Assembly (NCBI GenBank): GCA_023548195.1
Contig: JAJHZJ010000014.1
Coordinates: 15,042,718 to 15,106,717 of the forward strand
Length of the DNA stretch: 64,000 nt
Source: Bettongia penicillata ogilbyi
Taxonomy: Eukaryota; Chordata; Mammalia; Diprotodontia; Potoroidae
Direction of reading: 5' to 3'
This document shows positions 1 through 12,100 of this stretch, piece after piece. Position 1 is the first letter of the stretch. Every line of letters starts with the position of its first letter. The position numbers and the translations under genes are program-made. Under the pieces are notes generated by a model that made no database searches, had not been told where the DNA came from, and worked only from the letters and a program-made list of their open reading frames with translations.

Positions 1-325
1 AATTTCATTATATTCATATACCACAGTCTGTTTCGCTATTTCCCAATAGGATACCTTTTTAGTTTATAGTTTTATGATACCACAAAAATAGCTGCTGTAA
101 ATATGTTTGTATATTTAGTTACTTTTCCTCTGTTGATATATTTAGTTAACTTTTCCTCTTTCACTTATTTTTTTTGTGGTCTGGATTAATAGAAGTATAT
201 TTGGATCATATACATTTTACTACTTTGGACATAGTAATAAATTGCTTTCCAGTTCACAGCTCCAGTAATAGTGCACTAGGGTGTACCCTAGTGTGTACCT
301 TAAGTAGTTTGTCTCCTTCCTCTCT
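1..325 (-). mobile_element. L1 LINE fragment, ORF2 C-terminal part, cut by window start
   Basis: Read on the minus strand this resembles the last part of L1 ORF2, matching the other L1 copies here at 960-1,230 and 2,220-2,480 in the same order. It is diverged and full of small insertions. The upper boundary is approximate. The stretch 326-454 that follows is unassigned. Confidence 0.6.
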
Positions 326-454
326 CTCTCTTTTTTTCTTTTTTCTCTTGCTGAGCTGCTCTGTTTTTGGTCCATTTCACCCTTGCTTAGGCTGCCAGGT
401 AGCTCTACCTTCTGGCGCCTCATCATTTTGGAGCTAGACTTAGATGGGCCATTT

Positions 455-1408
455 TCAGTTTTTTTTAATTGAATTATTTTATTTGTTTTCAGTGTTCGAC
501 AATCACTTCCATATATCCTAGATTTTTTTTTCCACTTCTTCTCCCTTATTCCTCCCCCCCCTCCCCACTTCCTCCCTGAGGTGGCGTACAGTCTTATATA
601 GGTTCAACATGTACATTCCTATTAATGTTGCATAGAAGAATAAAATGAATGGGGGAAACCCTAAAACAAAACAAAACATAATATAAAAGAAAATGGTCTG
701 TTTCTGTCTGCGATCCAATTCCATAGTTCTTTCTCTGGATGTGGAAGGTGTTTTGCCTCAAGAGTCCATTGGAAATTTTTTAAGTCCATGCATTTCAATG
801 AAGTACTCAGTCTACCAGAAAAATTCCTCACACACTGTGGTTGTTGCTATGTACAAAGTTCTCCTGGTTCTGCTCCTTTCACTGAGCATCAGTTTATATA
901 AGTCTTTTCGGGCTTCTCTGAAGTCTTTCTGTTCATCGTTACTCATATTCCATTACATTCATATACCACAACTTGTTCAGCCATTTCCCAATTGATGGGC
1001 ATCCCCATGATTTTCAGTTTTTGGTCACTACAAAGAAAGCTGCTATAAATATTTTTGTACATGTGGGACCCTTTCCCATTTCTGTGATCTCTTTGGGATA
1101 GAGTCCTAGAAGCGGTATTGCTGGGTCAAAGGGTATGCACATTTTTGTAGCCCTTTGGGCATAGTTCCAACTTGCTCTCCAGAATGGTTAGATGATCTCA
1201 CAGCTCCACCAACAATGAATTAGTGTTCCAACTCTCCCACATCTTCTCCAACATTTATCATCTTTCTGTTTTGTCATGTTAGCCAATCTGAAAGGTGTGA
1301 TGTGGTATCTCAGAGTTGTTTTGATTTGCATCTCTCTAATCAGTAGTGATTTAGAGCATTTTTTCATATGATTATGGATAGCTTTAATTTCTTCCTGTGA
1401 AAATGATG
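455..1408 (-). mobile_element. L1 LINE 3' end (ORF2 C-terminus plus 3' UTR), antisense
   Basis: The minus strand at 1,188-1,442 encodes an L1 ORF2 C-terminal stretch: an HMKKCSKSL-IREMQIKTTLRYH-like block followed by a CWRRCGRVGTLIHCWW block, which are family landmarks near the end of ORF2. The 3' UTR runs down to about 455, where a T-rich stretch on the plus strand corresponds to the A-rich tail. The 5' limit near 1,408 abuts a second L1 fragment in the opposite direction. Confidence 0.75.
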
Positions 1409-1680
1409 GGCAGTTTTCAAAGAAAGAAATCCCAGCTGTCATGAACTATATGAAAAAATATTATAAATCACTAATAGAGAATTGTTAATTAAAGGAATTC
1501 TGAGATTTCACCTCACAATTATCAGACTGTTGAAGAAGACAAAAGAGGGCAATGGTAAATGTTGGAAGGGCTTTAGGAAAACAGGTACGCTATTTATATT
1601 TAGAGCAACTCTTTTTATACTAGCCCCAAACTGGAAAGTAAGGGAGTGGCATTTCTTATTGGGGAACTTATAAGACAAAT
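1409..1680 (+). mobile_element. L1 ORF2 fragment, sense, head to head with the previous copy
   Basis: The plus strand reads FSKKEI...MKKYYKSLI...ILRFHLTIIRL...GKCWKGFRKTGTL. This is the same ORF2 C-terminal segment as the neighbouring minus-strand copy but in the opposite orientation. Both cover the same part of ORF2, so this is not a simple twin-priming inversion, in which the two parts should be complementary and not overlapping. Confidence 0.6.
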
Positions 1681-1724
1681 TATAATATATTAATATAATG
1701 GCATAGTTTTAAAAATTAGCATTA

Positions 1725-4700
1725 TATTTTTTCTCCAGTTACGTCAAAAAATTTTTAGCAATCATTTTACAAGATTTTGATTTCCAAATTATTCTCCCTC
1801 TTTCTGTCCATTCTCTTTTGTCTTCCAAAAATGGTAGGCAGTTTTATATAGTTTATACATGTGCTATCATGCAAAAATATTTCCCTACTAGTCATAGTTG
1901 TGAAAGAAGAAACAAAAGGAAAAACTGAGAAAGAATAAAGTAAGTGAAAGTAATATGCTTCAGTGTGCATTCAATGTCCATCATTTCTTTGTCTGGATAT
2001 GGTTAGCATTTTCCTTCATGAGTCCTTTGTGCTTGCCTTGAATCATTATGTTGCTGAGAAGAGCTGAGTCATTCATAGTGAATCGTCACACATTGTTGCT
2101 AATGTACATTTATTTCCTGGTTCTGCTCACTTCACTTTGTATCAGTTCATAAAAGCCTTTCCAGGTTTTTCCAAAATCTGCTTGCTCACCATTTCTTATT
2201 GCACAATAATATTGCATTATATTCATATATCCCAGTTTGTTTAACCATTCCCTAATTGATGAGCCTCCCTGAATTTCCATTTTTTTGCCACCACAAAAAG
2301 GGCTGCTATAAATATTTTTGCACATGTAGGTCCTCTTCCCTTTCTTATGCTCTCTTTAGGATAGACCTAGTAGTGGTTTGGATCAAAGGGTTCGCACAAT
2401 TTGGTTGCTCTTTGGGCATAGTTCCAAATTGTTCTCCAGCATGGTTGGATCAGTTCGCAACTCCATCAACAATGCATTAGTGTTCCAATTTTCCCATGTC
2501 TTCTCCAGTATTTATCATTTTCCTTTTCTGTCATATTAGCCAATCTGTTAGGTATGAAATGGTTACTGCAGAATTGATTTAATTTGCATTTTTCTAATCA
2601 AAAGTGATTTAGAGCCCTTTTTCATATGCCTATCGATAACTTTGATTTCTTCATCTAAAAACTGCCTGTTTGTATTCTGTGACCGTTTATCAGTTGGGGA
2701 ATGACTTGTATTCTTATTAATTTTACTCATTTCTCTGTGTATTTGAGAAATGAGGCCTCTGTCAGAGACATACTGTAAAGAATGTTTCCCATCTTTCTAC
2801 TTTCCTACTAATCTCAGTTGTATTGTTTTTCTTTGTATAAAAGCTTTTAAATTTAATATCAAAATTATATATTTTACATTTTATAATGCTCTCAATCTCA
2901 ATTAGGTTATGATCTGACAGGTAGACTATTCCTTATTTTTCTAATTTACTTGTGGTGTCACCCTTTATGTCAGAATCACACCAAAGATTTGTCATATTTA
3001 ACTTTTCTAATATTCTGTTTATCTCCTTAGTTTCCTTTTTTTTTTTTGATTGGATTTATTGAGTTCTGAGAGGGGACAGTTGAGGTCCCCCGCTAATATC
3101 GTTTTGCTGTCTCTTTCTTCCTGAAGTTCACTTAACTCCTTCAAGAATTTGGATGTTATTTTACTTGATGCATATATGTTTAGTATTGATTATTGCTTCA
3201 TTGTCTATGGTACCTTTTAGCAAGATGTAATTTCCTTCCTTATCTCTTTTAATTAGGTCTATTTTTGCTTTTACTTTGTCTGATAGGTAGATTCCTACCC
3301 CAGCTTTTTAACTTCAGCTGAAGCATAATAGATTATGCTTATCTTTACTCTGTGTGTGTGTCTCTCTGCTTTCAAGCGTGTTTCTTGTAAAGGACATATT
3401 GTAGGATTCTGGTTTGTGATCCACTCTGCTTTCTGTTTCCATTTTTTGAAAGAGTTCATTACATTCACATTACAGTTATGACTACTACCTGTAATAGTAC
3501 CTCCATCCTAATTCTTCCTCCTGTCCGTTTTCTCTCCTTGCAACCTTTACTTCCTCACCAGTGTTTTGCTTCTGTCTATCACCTCCCCTAATCTGCCTTC
3601 CTTTCTGTCAGTGCCCATACTCCCTTTACTTGATCTCCTTCCCTCCTTTTTCCCTGGCAGGTAAGATAGATTTCTGTATTCAACTGACTGTGTATATGAT
3701 TCCCTCTTTGAGTCAAAATGATGAGAATAAGGTTCAAGTGATGCTTGCTGCCTACCCTCCCATCTTCCCCTCCACTGTAATAGGTCTTCATGTGAAATAA
3801 TTGATCCCATTCTACCTCTCCCTTCCAAATCCATTGTACTACTCTTTCTCATCCCTTAATTTTTTTATGTCATTCCGTCAAATTCACCTTATGTCTATAT
3901 CCTCTGTCCATGTATATTCCTTCTAGCTGTACAATAGTAATACAATTCTTTAAGAATTAAACAAGTATCATTTTTCCATGCAGGAATATGAATAGTTTAG
4001 CTCTATTGGATTCCTTATGTTTTTTTTTCCCCTTTTTACTTGTTTTATCTTTCTCTTGGATTTTGATATTGGAGGTCAAATTTTTGGTTTAGTTCTCATC
4101 TTCTCCTTATGAAAGCTTGAAATCCTTATATTTCATTGAAAGACCATTTTTTTCTCTTGATATATTATGCTTAATTTTTCCAGGTAAGTGATTTGTGGTT
4201 GTAATCCTAGATCCTTTGTCTTCCAGAATATCATGTTACATCACTCCCAGTCCTTTAATGTTGGAGCTGCCAAGTCCTGTGTAATCCTGATTGTGACTCC
4301 CCAGTATTTGAAATGTTTCTTTCTGGCCACTTGTAATTTTTCCATGACGTGATAGTTCTGAAATTTACCTGTAATGTTCTGTGGAATTTTTATTTTGTGA
4401 TCTCATTCCTGAGGTGGTGGATTCTTTCAATGCCAGGACATTAGGGCAGTTTTCCTTAACAATTTCTTGAAAGATGCTGTCCAGGTCCTTCTTTTGATTA
4501 TGACTTTATGGTAGTCCAATGATTCTGACGTTGTCTCTCCTGGATCTATTTTCCAGGTCAGTTGTTTTTCCCATGAGGTAGTTTATATTTTCTTCCACTT
4601 TTTCATTCTTTTGAATTTGTTAGATTAATTCTTTATGTCTCATGGAGTCATTAACTTCCACTTGCCCAATTCTAACTTTTAAGGTGTTGTTTTTGTACTT

Positions 4701-5640
4701 TCTTTTCCTTTTGGCCAATTGTACTTCCTAAGGAGTTCTTTTCTTTAGTGGATTTTTGTATCTCCTTTTCCTTTTGGTCATTTCGACTTTTTAGATAGCT
4801 TTCCAAGCTGTTGAATTTTTTTTCATTATTATCTTGCATCACTCTCATTTCTTTTCCCATTTTTTCTTCTGCATCTCTTATATTATTTTTAAGTTCCTTT
4901 TTGAACTCTTCCATGAGTTCTTTCTGGACTTGAGACCACTTCCTGTTTTCTTTGGGGTTTTGCCCATAGATGTTTCAACATTGTTGTCCTCTTCTGAGTT
5001 TGTGTCTTAGTCTTCCCTGTCACCATAATAATTTTCGATGGTCAGATTCTTTTTTTGTTTTTTGCTCTTTTTTTTGCCATTTTTCTTTCTTTTAAATTTG
5101 AGCTCTGCACCTGGCATGGAAGGGGCACTTTCTCATGCTTCTTGTGCCAGGGACTGCAGGCCCCAGCATTGTGTTGATGTTGCACTGAGGCCCATGGGTA
5201 CGCTTGTGTCTGATGCTGTGCTGAGGAAGTGGGCTGGGATATGTGGTTGGTGGTGTTGGCTGTAGGAGTCTGGCAGCTTACTTTTTGCCAAACTGGGAGA
5301 TTAGTGGTAGTGTCTGATGACTGAAGCATGGTGGGTATTTCTGCATTTCCCTGGGGCTACTGAAGCACTTGCAGGTCTGGCCACTGGAGGGTGACTGGCT
5401 GTTGGAGCTGTGGAGATCTAGCCTAATTCCTCCTGATGCTGGAGGATGAATGTTTGCTTGGGGCTACACTGAAGCATATGGAGGTCTGGCCACTGGAAGA
5501 TGCCTGTTTGCCTCAGTCTGTGGTGGTTCTGGGAGATGGAGTCATCCAGTTTCCCTACATGTTAAGGCACATGGAGGGTCTTGGTGTTGGTGTATGCCTG
5601 CTCTACCACACTGAGGCTCAGATGATTTGCTGAGGTATCA
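1725..5640 (-). mobile_element. L1 LINE, antisense, internally deleted: ORF1 and endonuclease kept, RT lost
   Basis: Reading the minus strand from 5,640 downward: about 5,640-5,040 looks like a 5' UTR with weak tandem units. About 5,030-4,200 is ORF1, including a charged coiled coil at 4,914-4,672. About 4,150-3,450 is an inter-ORF spacer. About 3,430-2,890 is an ORF2 endonuclease-like block (a SLQETRL motif, KKAGVGIYLSDK, then an SDH-like end). About 2,870-2,110 is the ORF2 C-terminal domain (KSFYTKKN, WETFF, MNIMQYYCAIRN). The 3' UTR ends near 1,725. The reverse transcriptase between endonuclease and C-terminal domain is missing. Frames are broken by many stops, so the copy is dead. Confidence 0.75.
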
Positions 5641-6185
5641 TGTCTGCCCTATCATCAAAAAACTCCTGCATGATCTGTCCATTTTGCTGTTGTCTTATAC
5701 CTCTTCTGCCTTTTGCAACTAAACTCCTTGAGAGTCTGTAATAAGTGCCTATGCTTCCTTTCCTCTCACTTTCTTCTTTAGTGTCTAATAGTCTGCCTTT
5801 CAATCTCATCATTCAGTTGAACTCATTCAACTAAAACTGCTCTCAGAATTTACCAGTAATCTCTTAATTGCCAAATCTCATGGCTGTTTTTTAATCCTCA
5901 TTCTTCTTGAACTCTTTGTAACTTTTGACACTGTTGTTCACTCTCTTCTCCATACTATCTTTTCTCTATCACTCTAGTTTTCTCCTTACCTATCTAATAG
6001 TTCCTTGGAACTCTGTCTTGCTTCATCCAGGTCACACCCACTAACCAAGAATGTACCACAGGGCTGTTCATGTTGTGTTCTATAGGGGATTGTGAGCACC
6101 TCAAGATCTTTTGCCTTTCTTTCTATTTTCAGCACTTAATTCAGTGCCTGACATATAGTAAGCACTTAATAAATTCTTATTGACT
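5640..6185 (+). mobile_element. CR1-clade (L2-like) LINE fragment with 3' end
   Basis: This is a pyrimidine-rich decayed ORF2 relic resembling the L2-like copy at 6,545-8,175. It ends at 6,100-6,185 with the typical L2-type 3' end: a segment about items most often a low-complexity match to 'cagcacttaattcagtgcctgac', then a short AATAAATTCTTATTGA-like terminus. Boundaries are approximate. The following stretch 6,186-6,544 shows nothing I can assign. Confidence 0.6.
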
Positions 6186-6544
6186 AAAGATACATTTTTA
6201 TTTTTGTCTAATATGGATTGTATCATTAACATTTTACTACTATGAGGAAAATCCTTATTAAATAAAGATTTGGAGCTGAAAAACACGTTAGGGTTCATCT
6301 ATTCTTAACTCTCTTGCTGTACAGATAAAATTGTGGCACGGAGAAAATAGATAAATCTTAAAAAATAACTTATCAAAACATTTTGTTTTTTTTACGGTAT
6401 TCTTACTTGGATTTGGATTATCCATTGTTAGAGATTTACACACTTGAGTTTTCTACACTGAGTTTGTTATCATAATGGAATTTTTTTTTTTTGGTATGGG
6501 AAGGAATTAAAACTAAGTTTCTTCCAAATTTCTCTTATAAAATC

Positions 6545-8178
6545 TTACTTTTCATCCATACCACGACCTCCAATCCCCTGACTCATTATTTTATCTTCCA
6601 GGCCATCTTCCCTGCACTAGCTATTCTCCTGTTTTTTCCATCTTGACCCCTTGGTGAAACAATTCAACTTTACATTGTCCTCCTCTTTCAATTCCCTAGT
6701 CCGTTATCATTTCACCAATTACTTCCTGCCAAGTCTCAGTCATGGATCACTCCCACCATTTGCCACCTTTACTCCTGCCCACATGGGAGGCTCAATGAAG
6801 GTGGAGAAAAGCAAGCAGTTGCCCTGATTGGGTCCACTTTAAGTTTGTTACATTAACTCAACTGTTGCTAAGTGCTTGTACTTGACCTGCCTCATCAGGT
6901 CACTGTCCCACTGTCCCCTCCACAGTGGCTCTTCCAAACCTTTTCATTCCTCCTCAAGCCTCCCATGATTTTCTGTCCTTCCATTCCCTCAGATGAGAAC
7001 TTTGCCTCATAATTTATAGAAAAAAATTGAGGCCATTCACCATGAACTCTCTTCTCCTGTCTTCTTTATATCCCATCCTGAGGAGGCCTTACTCCTTACC
7101 AAAGCCAACAACTCCTCTACCTGGTCAAGCAGTCCTATTCCATCCTATCTCCAACAGATTGCTGCCTCTGTTGTCCCCCTTTTATCACTTATTTTCAGTC
7201 TCTTCCTCTCTATTGGTTTATTCCTTACTGCCTAAAAACGTGCCCATGTCTCCCCTATCCTGAAAAAACCATTATTTGACCCTTCTGTCTCCACTAACTG
7301 GTGTCCTGTCTCTTCTGCCCTTTTTGGTTAAACTCCTCAAAAGGACCGTCTACTCTCTTCTCACTCTCTTCTTAATCCCTTACAGTCTGGCTTCTGACCT
7401 TATTGCTCCACTGAAATTGCTCTCTCCAAAGTCAGCAGTGATCTCTTAGTTGCCAAATCCATAACCTTTTCTCAGTTTCCATTCTCCTTGACATTCCTGC
7501 AGCCTGTGACGTTGTTACCCACCTTCTCATTGATACTGTCATCTCCCTAGGTTTTTGGGACACCACTCTCCTGTTCTCTTCCTACTTATCTGACTGCTCC
7601 TCATTTTCCTTTGAGGGATCTTCATCCAGATCATGCCTTCTAACTATAGGGTGTCCCATATGCTTGTCTTTGACTGTTTTCTTCCTCTATACTACTTCAC
7701 TTGATCTCATCAGCTCCATGGGTTTAATTATCATCTCTCTGGTGACAATCCTCAAGGCTACCTATTCCACCTTCCTGCTGACCTCCAGTCTTGCATCTCC
7801 AAACTGCTTTTCAGACACCTCAAATAGGATCTCAAACTCAGCATGTCCAAAACAGAACTCCATCATTCCCCCTAAAGCCTTCCCTTCCCTCCCCCCATAC
7901 TTTCCCTGTTACTGTAGAGGACAACACCATCAGTCCCTCAGGCTTACAACCTAGGTGTGATGCTCTCAGGAGTTATTCTTGACTTCTCAGTATCCCTCAC
8001 CCCTTCATGCAATCTGTTGCCAAGATCTGTGGATTTCACCTTTGTAGCCTGCTGGTGGGTCTGCCTGCCACTTCTTTCTCTACTCCATGTCCTCCATTCA
8101 GTCGTGAAAGTGATTTTCCTAAAATGCTGGTCAGACTTTGTCACCCTCTCCACTCATTCAACTGTGGTGACTTTGTGC
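6545..8178 (+). mobile_element. CR1-clade (L2-like) LINE, ORF2 remnant
   Basis: The plus strand carries a long decayed ORF2 C-terminal region. At 7,830-8,080 broken reading frames give the LNMSKTE, FPITVE-like and LGVILD...LTP...QSVAK blocks of CR1/L2 LINEs. No intact frame remains. The same stretch in antisense recurs at 23,050-23,320 and 41,950-42,220, which identifies it as a repeat and not a gene. Confidence 0.7.
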
Positions 8179-8182
8179 TTTT

Positions 8183-8478
8183 TGTTGTTGTGTTTATCCT
8201 TCGTTCTCGAAGAGGACCATGACATCAAGATGATGACATGACTTGCCATTGACTTTGATTTGAGTGAGGTGGGGCTGTGCAAGGTCACCAAACTCACTTT
8301 CTTCTCCAGTCATCTGGGTTCAGTGGCCTGATACTCAACAGGATGATTGGAGATGACCCAGGATGGAATGTGAGATGTTGCCCCTTTCAGGCTAAGGTCT
8401 TACCATATTCTCACTTTGAGATGTTCAATGAATAGGCTTCTTTTAAGTAGTTCCTCAAGGGATGGCCTCTTTAATTAA
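8183..8478 (+). mobile_element. SINE-like repeat, copy A (family name not known to me)
   Basis: About 290 bp begin at a TTGTTGTTG-rich edge and include TTCTCGAAGAGGACCATGACATC and a GGGCTGTGCAAGGTCACC block. A clear homologue lies inverted at 57,700-58,022, similar over nearly its whole length by eye. It sits at the broken end of the L2-like LINE. From 8,479 to 9,011 I see only an A-run and unassigned sequence. Confidence 0.6.
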
Positions 8479-9025
8479 AAAAAAAAATCAAACTAGGAGG
8501 GGAAGACCCTCAGGTTTTCTAGGTAAGAGAGAAACAGTTACTATTTTGTAATGACATTCACTCTGTGGTGGATGGGGACTTGTTTTCCAGTCTGTGAGCT
8601 CCTGAGCGAATTGGGTTTAATTAAGGCTTGATCTTTGAGCAAAAAGTGTAGTCAGTAAAGCCAAAGGAAAAAAGGTACCTTTTGGCCATGGGGTGTACTT
8701 TCCTCTTGGGTAGAATATCAGAGGACAGGACAGGACAGGAGAGGAGCTGCTACAAACTCAAATAAATAATATTTGCTAACTGCAATGTAAATGTGAGATT
8801 ATTTTAAAGGGTCTATGTGTATATGTGGTGATGTATTGGATTGAGAAGACCAAATTACTTAACTGCTTTCATACATTTTAAAAACTTAAATTTCACTAAG
8901 TCCTTTTTTGTATTATTCAAGTATTGCTTTGCTTTGCAGAAATATTAACTTTAAAAATCTATTTTTTCTAAGACAGAAAGTTCTTTGTATAAATTATTAT
9001 TTTAATTTCAGTCCCCATTGCAGTC

Positions 9026-9179
9026 ATGAAACCTGATGAAACACCTATGTTTGACCCAAGTCTGTTGAAAGAGGTGGACTGGAGCCAGAATACTGCAACA
9101 TTTTCTCCAGCCATCTCCCCAACATACCCAGGAGATGGTTTGGTTTTGAGGCCTCTTTGTACTGCAGATCTAAACAGAG
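9026..9179 (+). CDS. GNPNAT1: GNPNAT1 first coding exon (residues 1-51)
   Basis: It starts at ATG 9,026 and ends before the GT at 9,180-9,181, leaving one base of the Gly52 codon. Two possible acceptors precede the ATG: an AG ending at 9,011 after a T-rich tract, and a second AG ending at 9,023, only 2 bases before the ATG. The first has the better polypyrimidine tract. Confidence 0.95.
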
Positions 9180-12100
9180 GTAGCAATTAATATTACATTT
9201 ATTAATGATGCCTTGAATTGTTGTATCTGTGCTAATGAAAGCCAGTTAGCATCGATACGAATGATAAGATTTAAGGTTAATATATTTATGATGTATTTTT
9301 GCATGTTGAAATACTGTGTTCAACATTAAATTAGATACGCAATGAAAATAATTCAGGAGGAAGAGTTAAAGATACACCTTTTCTCCTTACCCTCTATTCT
9401 TCAAATATCCTTTCTCCTGGGAGGAATACCACTTTCACTTTTTGCTTGTCTCCCCTTCAAATAGCTTACTAATAAGTGCTTTGATTTAAAAGGAACCATA
9501 GCTCTCTCTTCAGGCTATGGGAAGTTACTAAGTAGACAAGGTCTTTCAATGTTTTTTCCAATAATCTTTTTCTCAGATTAAGCCACATGTGCAAAAATCT
9601 TGTGTAAAATGAAACTGATTATACACAAAATATTTTCCTTCATCAAATTAGGCAAATTGAGAAAAATGGTTGTCATAAACCATAAAATATTTCCAAGTTA
9701 AAGCTGAAGAATGTGATTTTTGATGAGGTATATAGCAGAGGCTACAAGAATTAAAAAAAAGTTTTGTTCTTTGAGAAAAAACATGTTTGTTTTTAAAAGC
9801 AGTTTTCTGTTCTTTGGTTATAGTGCCATAAATTCTGGGGTAACTAAAGTAGTCATGTATTGTATGATAATTGGTGTCATTCATGAATGAAATCCATTTA
9901 TATTTTATTTCTTGAACAATATAGATGCTATTTTTAAAAATAAATATTGCCATTTGAGAGATGTGTGATACTTAAATGCATTTATGGGGTTTTTTTGGGG
10001 GGTGGTGGTGGTAGGAGTTGGGATTACATGTGAAAACAGAGACACCTAGGTTTTAGTTTCTTCGAAAATGCACCTTTGCTTAAAAAATTGTCATTTTGTA
10101 TGAAATTTGTTTTCTGAATTAGGATTTTTTAAAGTACTTGGTCAGCTGACAGAAACTGGAATGGTCAGCCCTGAGCAATTTATGAGTGAGTACACATCTC
10201 TGTATGTTATTTGAAAAGGAATAAAGGGAAGATAAGTTTTTCTTTGTGTGGGCTTTGTTCTGTCCCAGTGTGTGTCTACATTTGGCAAAACGTAAATAGA
10301 AAAATTAGTTAAGCATTCTATATGACTTACTTTAGCTGAAAGTTGAAATAAAACAAAAATGACTGATACATCTTCATTTCTCTATCTGTGTGAATTGAGG
10401 TAATTCTTACCCTGGCTTGGGAAATTTCTCATGCTATATAGATAATGTAGCATAGGTTCCATTGAATGTATACTATTATTGCCTTATCAAAAAACAAGTT
10501 TGAAATTATTGTTTATTGTTAATAGTTTTTTAATTGTTTTAAAATATTTTGGGGTATAATTCTTCTCAATCTCTTGGTCATTTTTCATAATAGATGATTT
10601 TTTCCTCTACTAACTAAAATTTGAATCTAAGATGACAAAATAGTCTAAAATGCTCAGTAGGCAGAACTAGTGGTTCTGTGATCAAGTAAAGTTATACCTC
10701 TATTATATAATTATGTCTTTTCCTATTCCTCCAGGATCATTTGAACACATGAGGAAATCAGGGGATTATTATGTTACAGTTGTAGAAGATGTCACTATAG
10801 GGCAGATTGTTGCTACAGCTACTCTGATAATAGAACATAAATTCATCCATTCATGTGCGAAGGTATGCTTTTCTTATTCTGGCCTGTGAAAGTAGTTTTG
10901 ACATTCCTTGACAAAACTGGACAAATGCATTATAAGTCTTGTGATTCTAGGCAGTTCTTTTAATCTACTTGAGCTCTAGCTTCCTTTTTAGCTTTAAAAT
11001 AAGAATAATACTTTCAGTGTTTTGCCATATAGGGTTTCATGAGAAACCCTTTGTTAATAAATATTGTGAATAATGTCCATGAAATGTATCTTTTTCAGTG
11101 ACTTATTTTAAAATTAAAAATCTGTTCCCTTGGAAAAATTCTTAATTCCTAAATACAGTAAAATTATGCTTAATAAATTGAAGTTGGTTGTACAATTGAA
11201 GTTGGTCTTAGTATGTATGCTTAGAAATACCAAGAAAAACCAGCATGGAGTGTAGTCAGTAAGGACTAAGTGGACCAAAAATTCAGAATTTGGTAAAGAA
11301 AAAGATCAGGTCATGTACATGAAGTCTTAGAGGCAAGTATCTAGAATACTTAATAGGGAACTATTGCTACACTTGTTGGTGCCTTTAAAGGTAGCAATAC
11401 TCTTCCAAAAAGCCTTACCAATCATTTTAAAGCATTGATTAATGGTTCTGAGGAGAGTTCCGGAGCGTAAGTTGCACCTCAAGTCAGGGGTAGAAGTGGG
11501 AACAAGATGATGGCATGTGGCTGCTGGGTTCTGTGTGAGTTTTGGTAGGGAGGAGTTACTGTAAGGCAAAGTTGTGACTAATTGCTTTTAAAAAAAAGAT
11601 GAATTGGGCTAAACAAGGTATCTTTTTATTTCTTTATAAAAGAAATAATTTAGACCCAGAAAGGTTAAACAGTTTGCCCAAGGTCACACATTGCCATAAG
11701 TAGCAGGGCTGAAATTTGAACCCAGGTCCTCTGATTCCAAATCCAGTACTCTTTCCAAAATGCTATACTGCCTCAGGAGTATTATAGAGACAGAAGTACA
11801 TAAGCTGTTTTCTGGTAGTGATGCCATACAAGCTTATAAATGATAACACATTTCTCTTCATGTGACTATCAAAATGATGCCAGCAATGACTGTTCACTTG
11901 CTAATTTATCAGACTAAAGGTTCTTTTATTAACTAAACACAAGGATAAATATTTTTACAGAGAGGAAGAGTAGAAGATGTTGTTGTGAGTGATGAATGCA
12001 GAGGAAAACAACTGGGGAAACTGTAAGTATTTTGCTACAGAAGCAATATCAACTTTTGGTAGATCAGATGTTCTTGAATCCATAATGAATGAATTCTTGT

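Larger units (their letters stand above)
9180..11960 (+). other. GNPNAT1 introns between first and fourth coding exons
   Basis: The introns are 9,180-10,122, 10,186-10,734 and 10,863-11,960. Apart from the MIR relic at 11,640-11,780 I see no gene, RNA or clear mobile element; the sequence is AT-rich and unremarkable. Confidence 0.7.

Noticed and set aside
4672..4914. Coiled-coil protein on the minus strand
   Set aside because: It is the ORF1 coiled coil of a dead L1 and matches the context of the neighbouring L1 parts.
1..9000. Non-coding first exon and promoter of GNPNAT1
   Set aside because: No CpG-rich stretch or credible exon was seen; it is probably upstream of the window.
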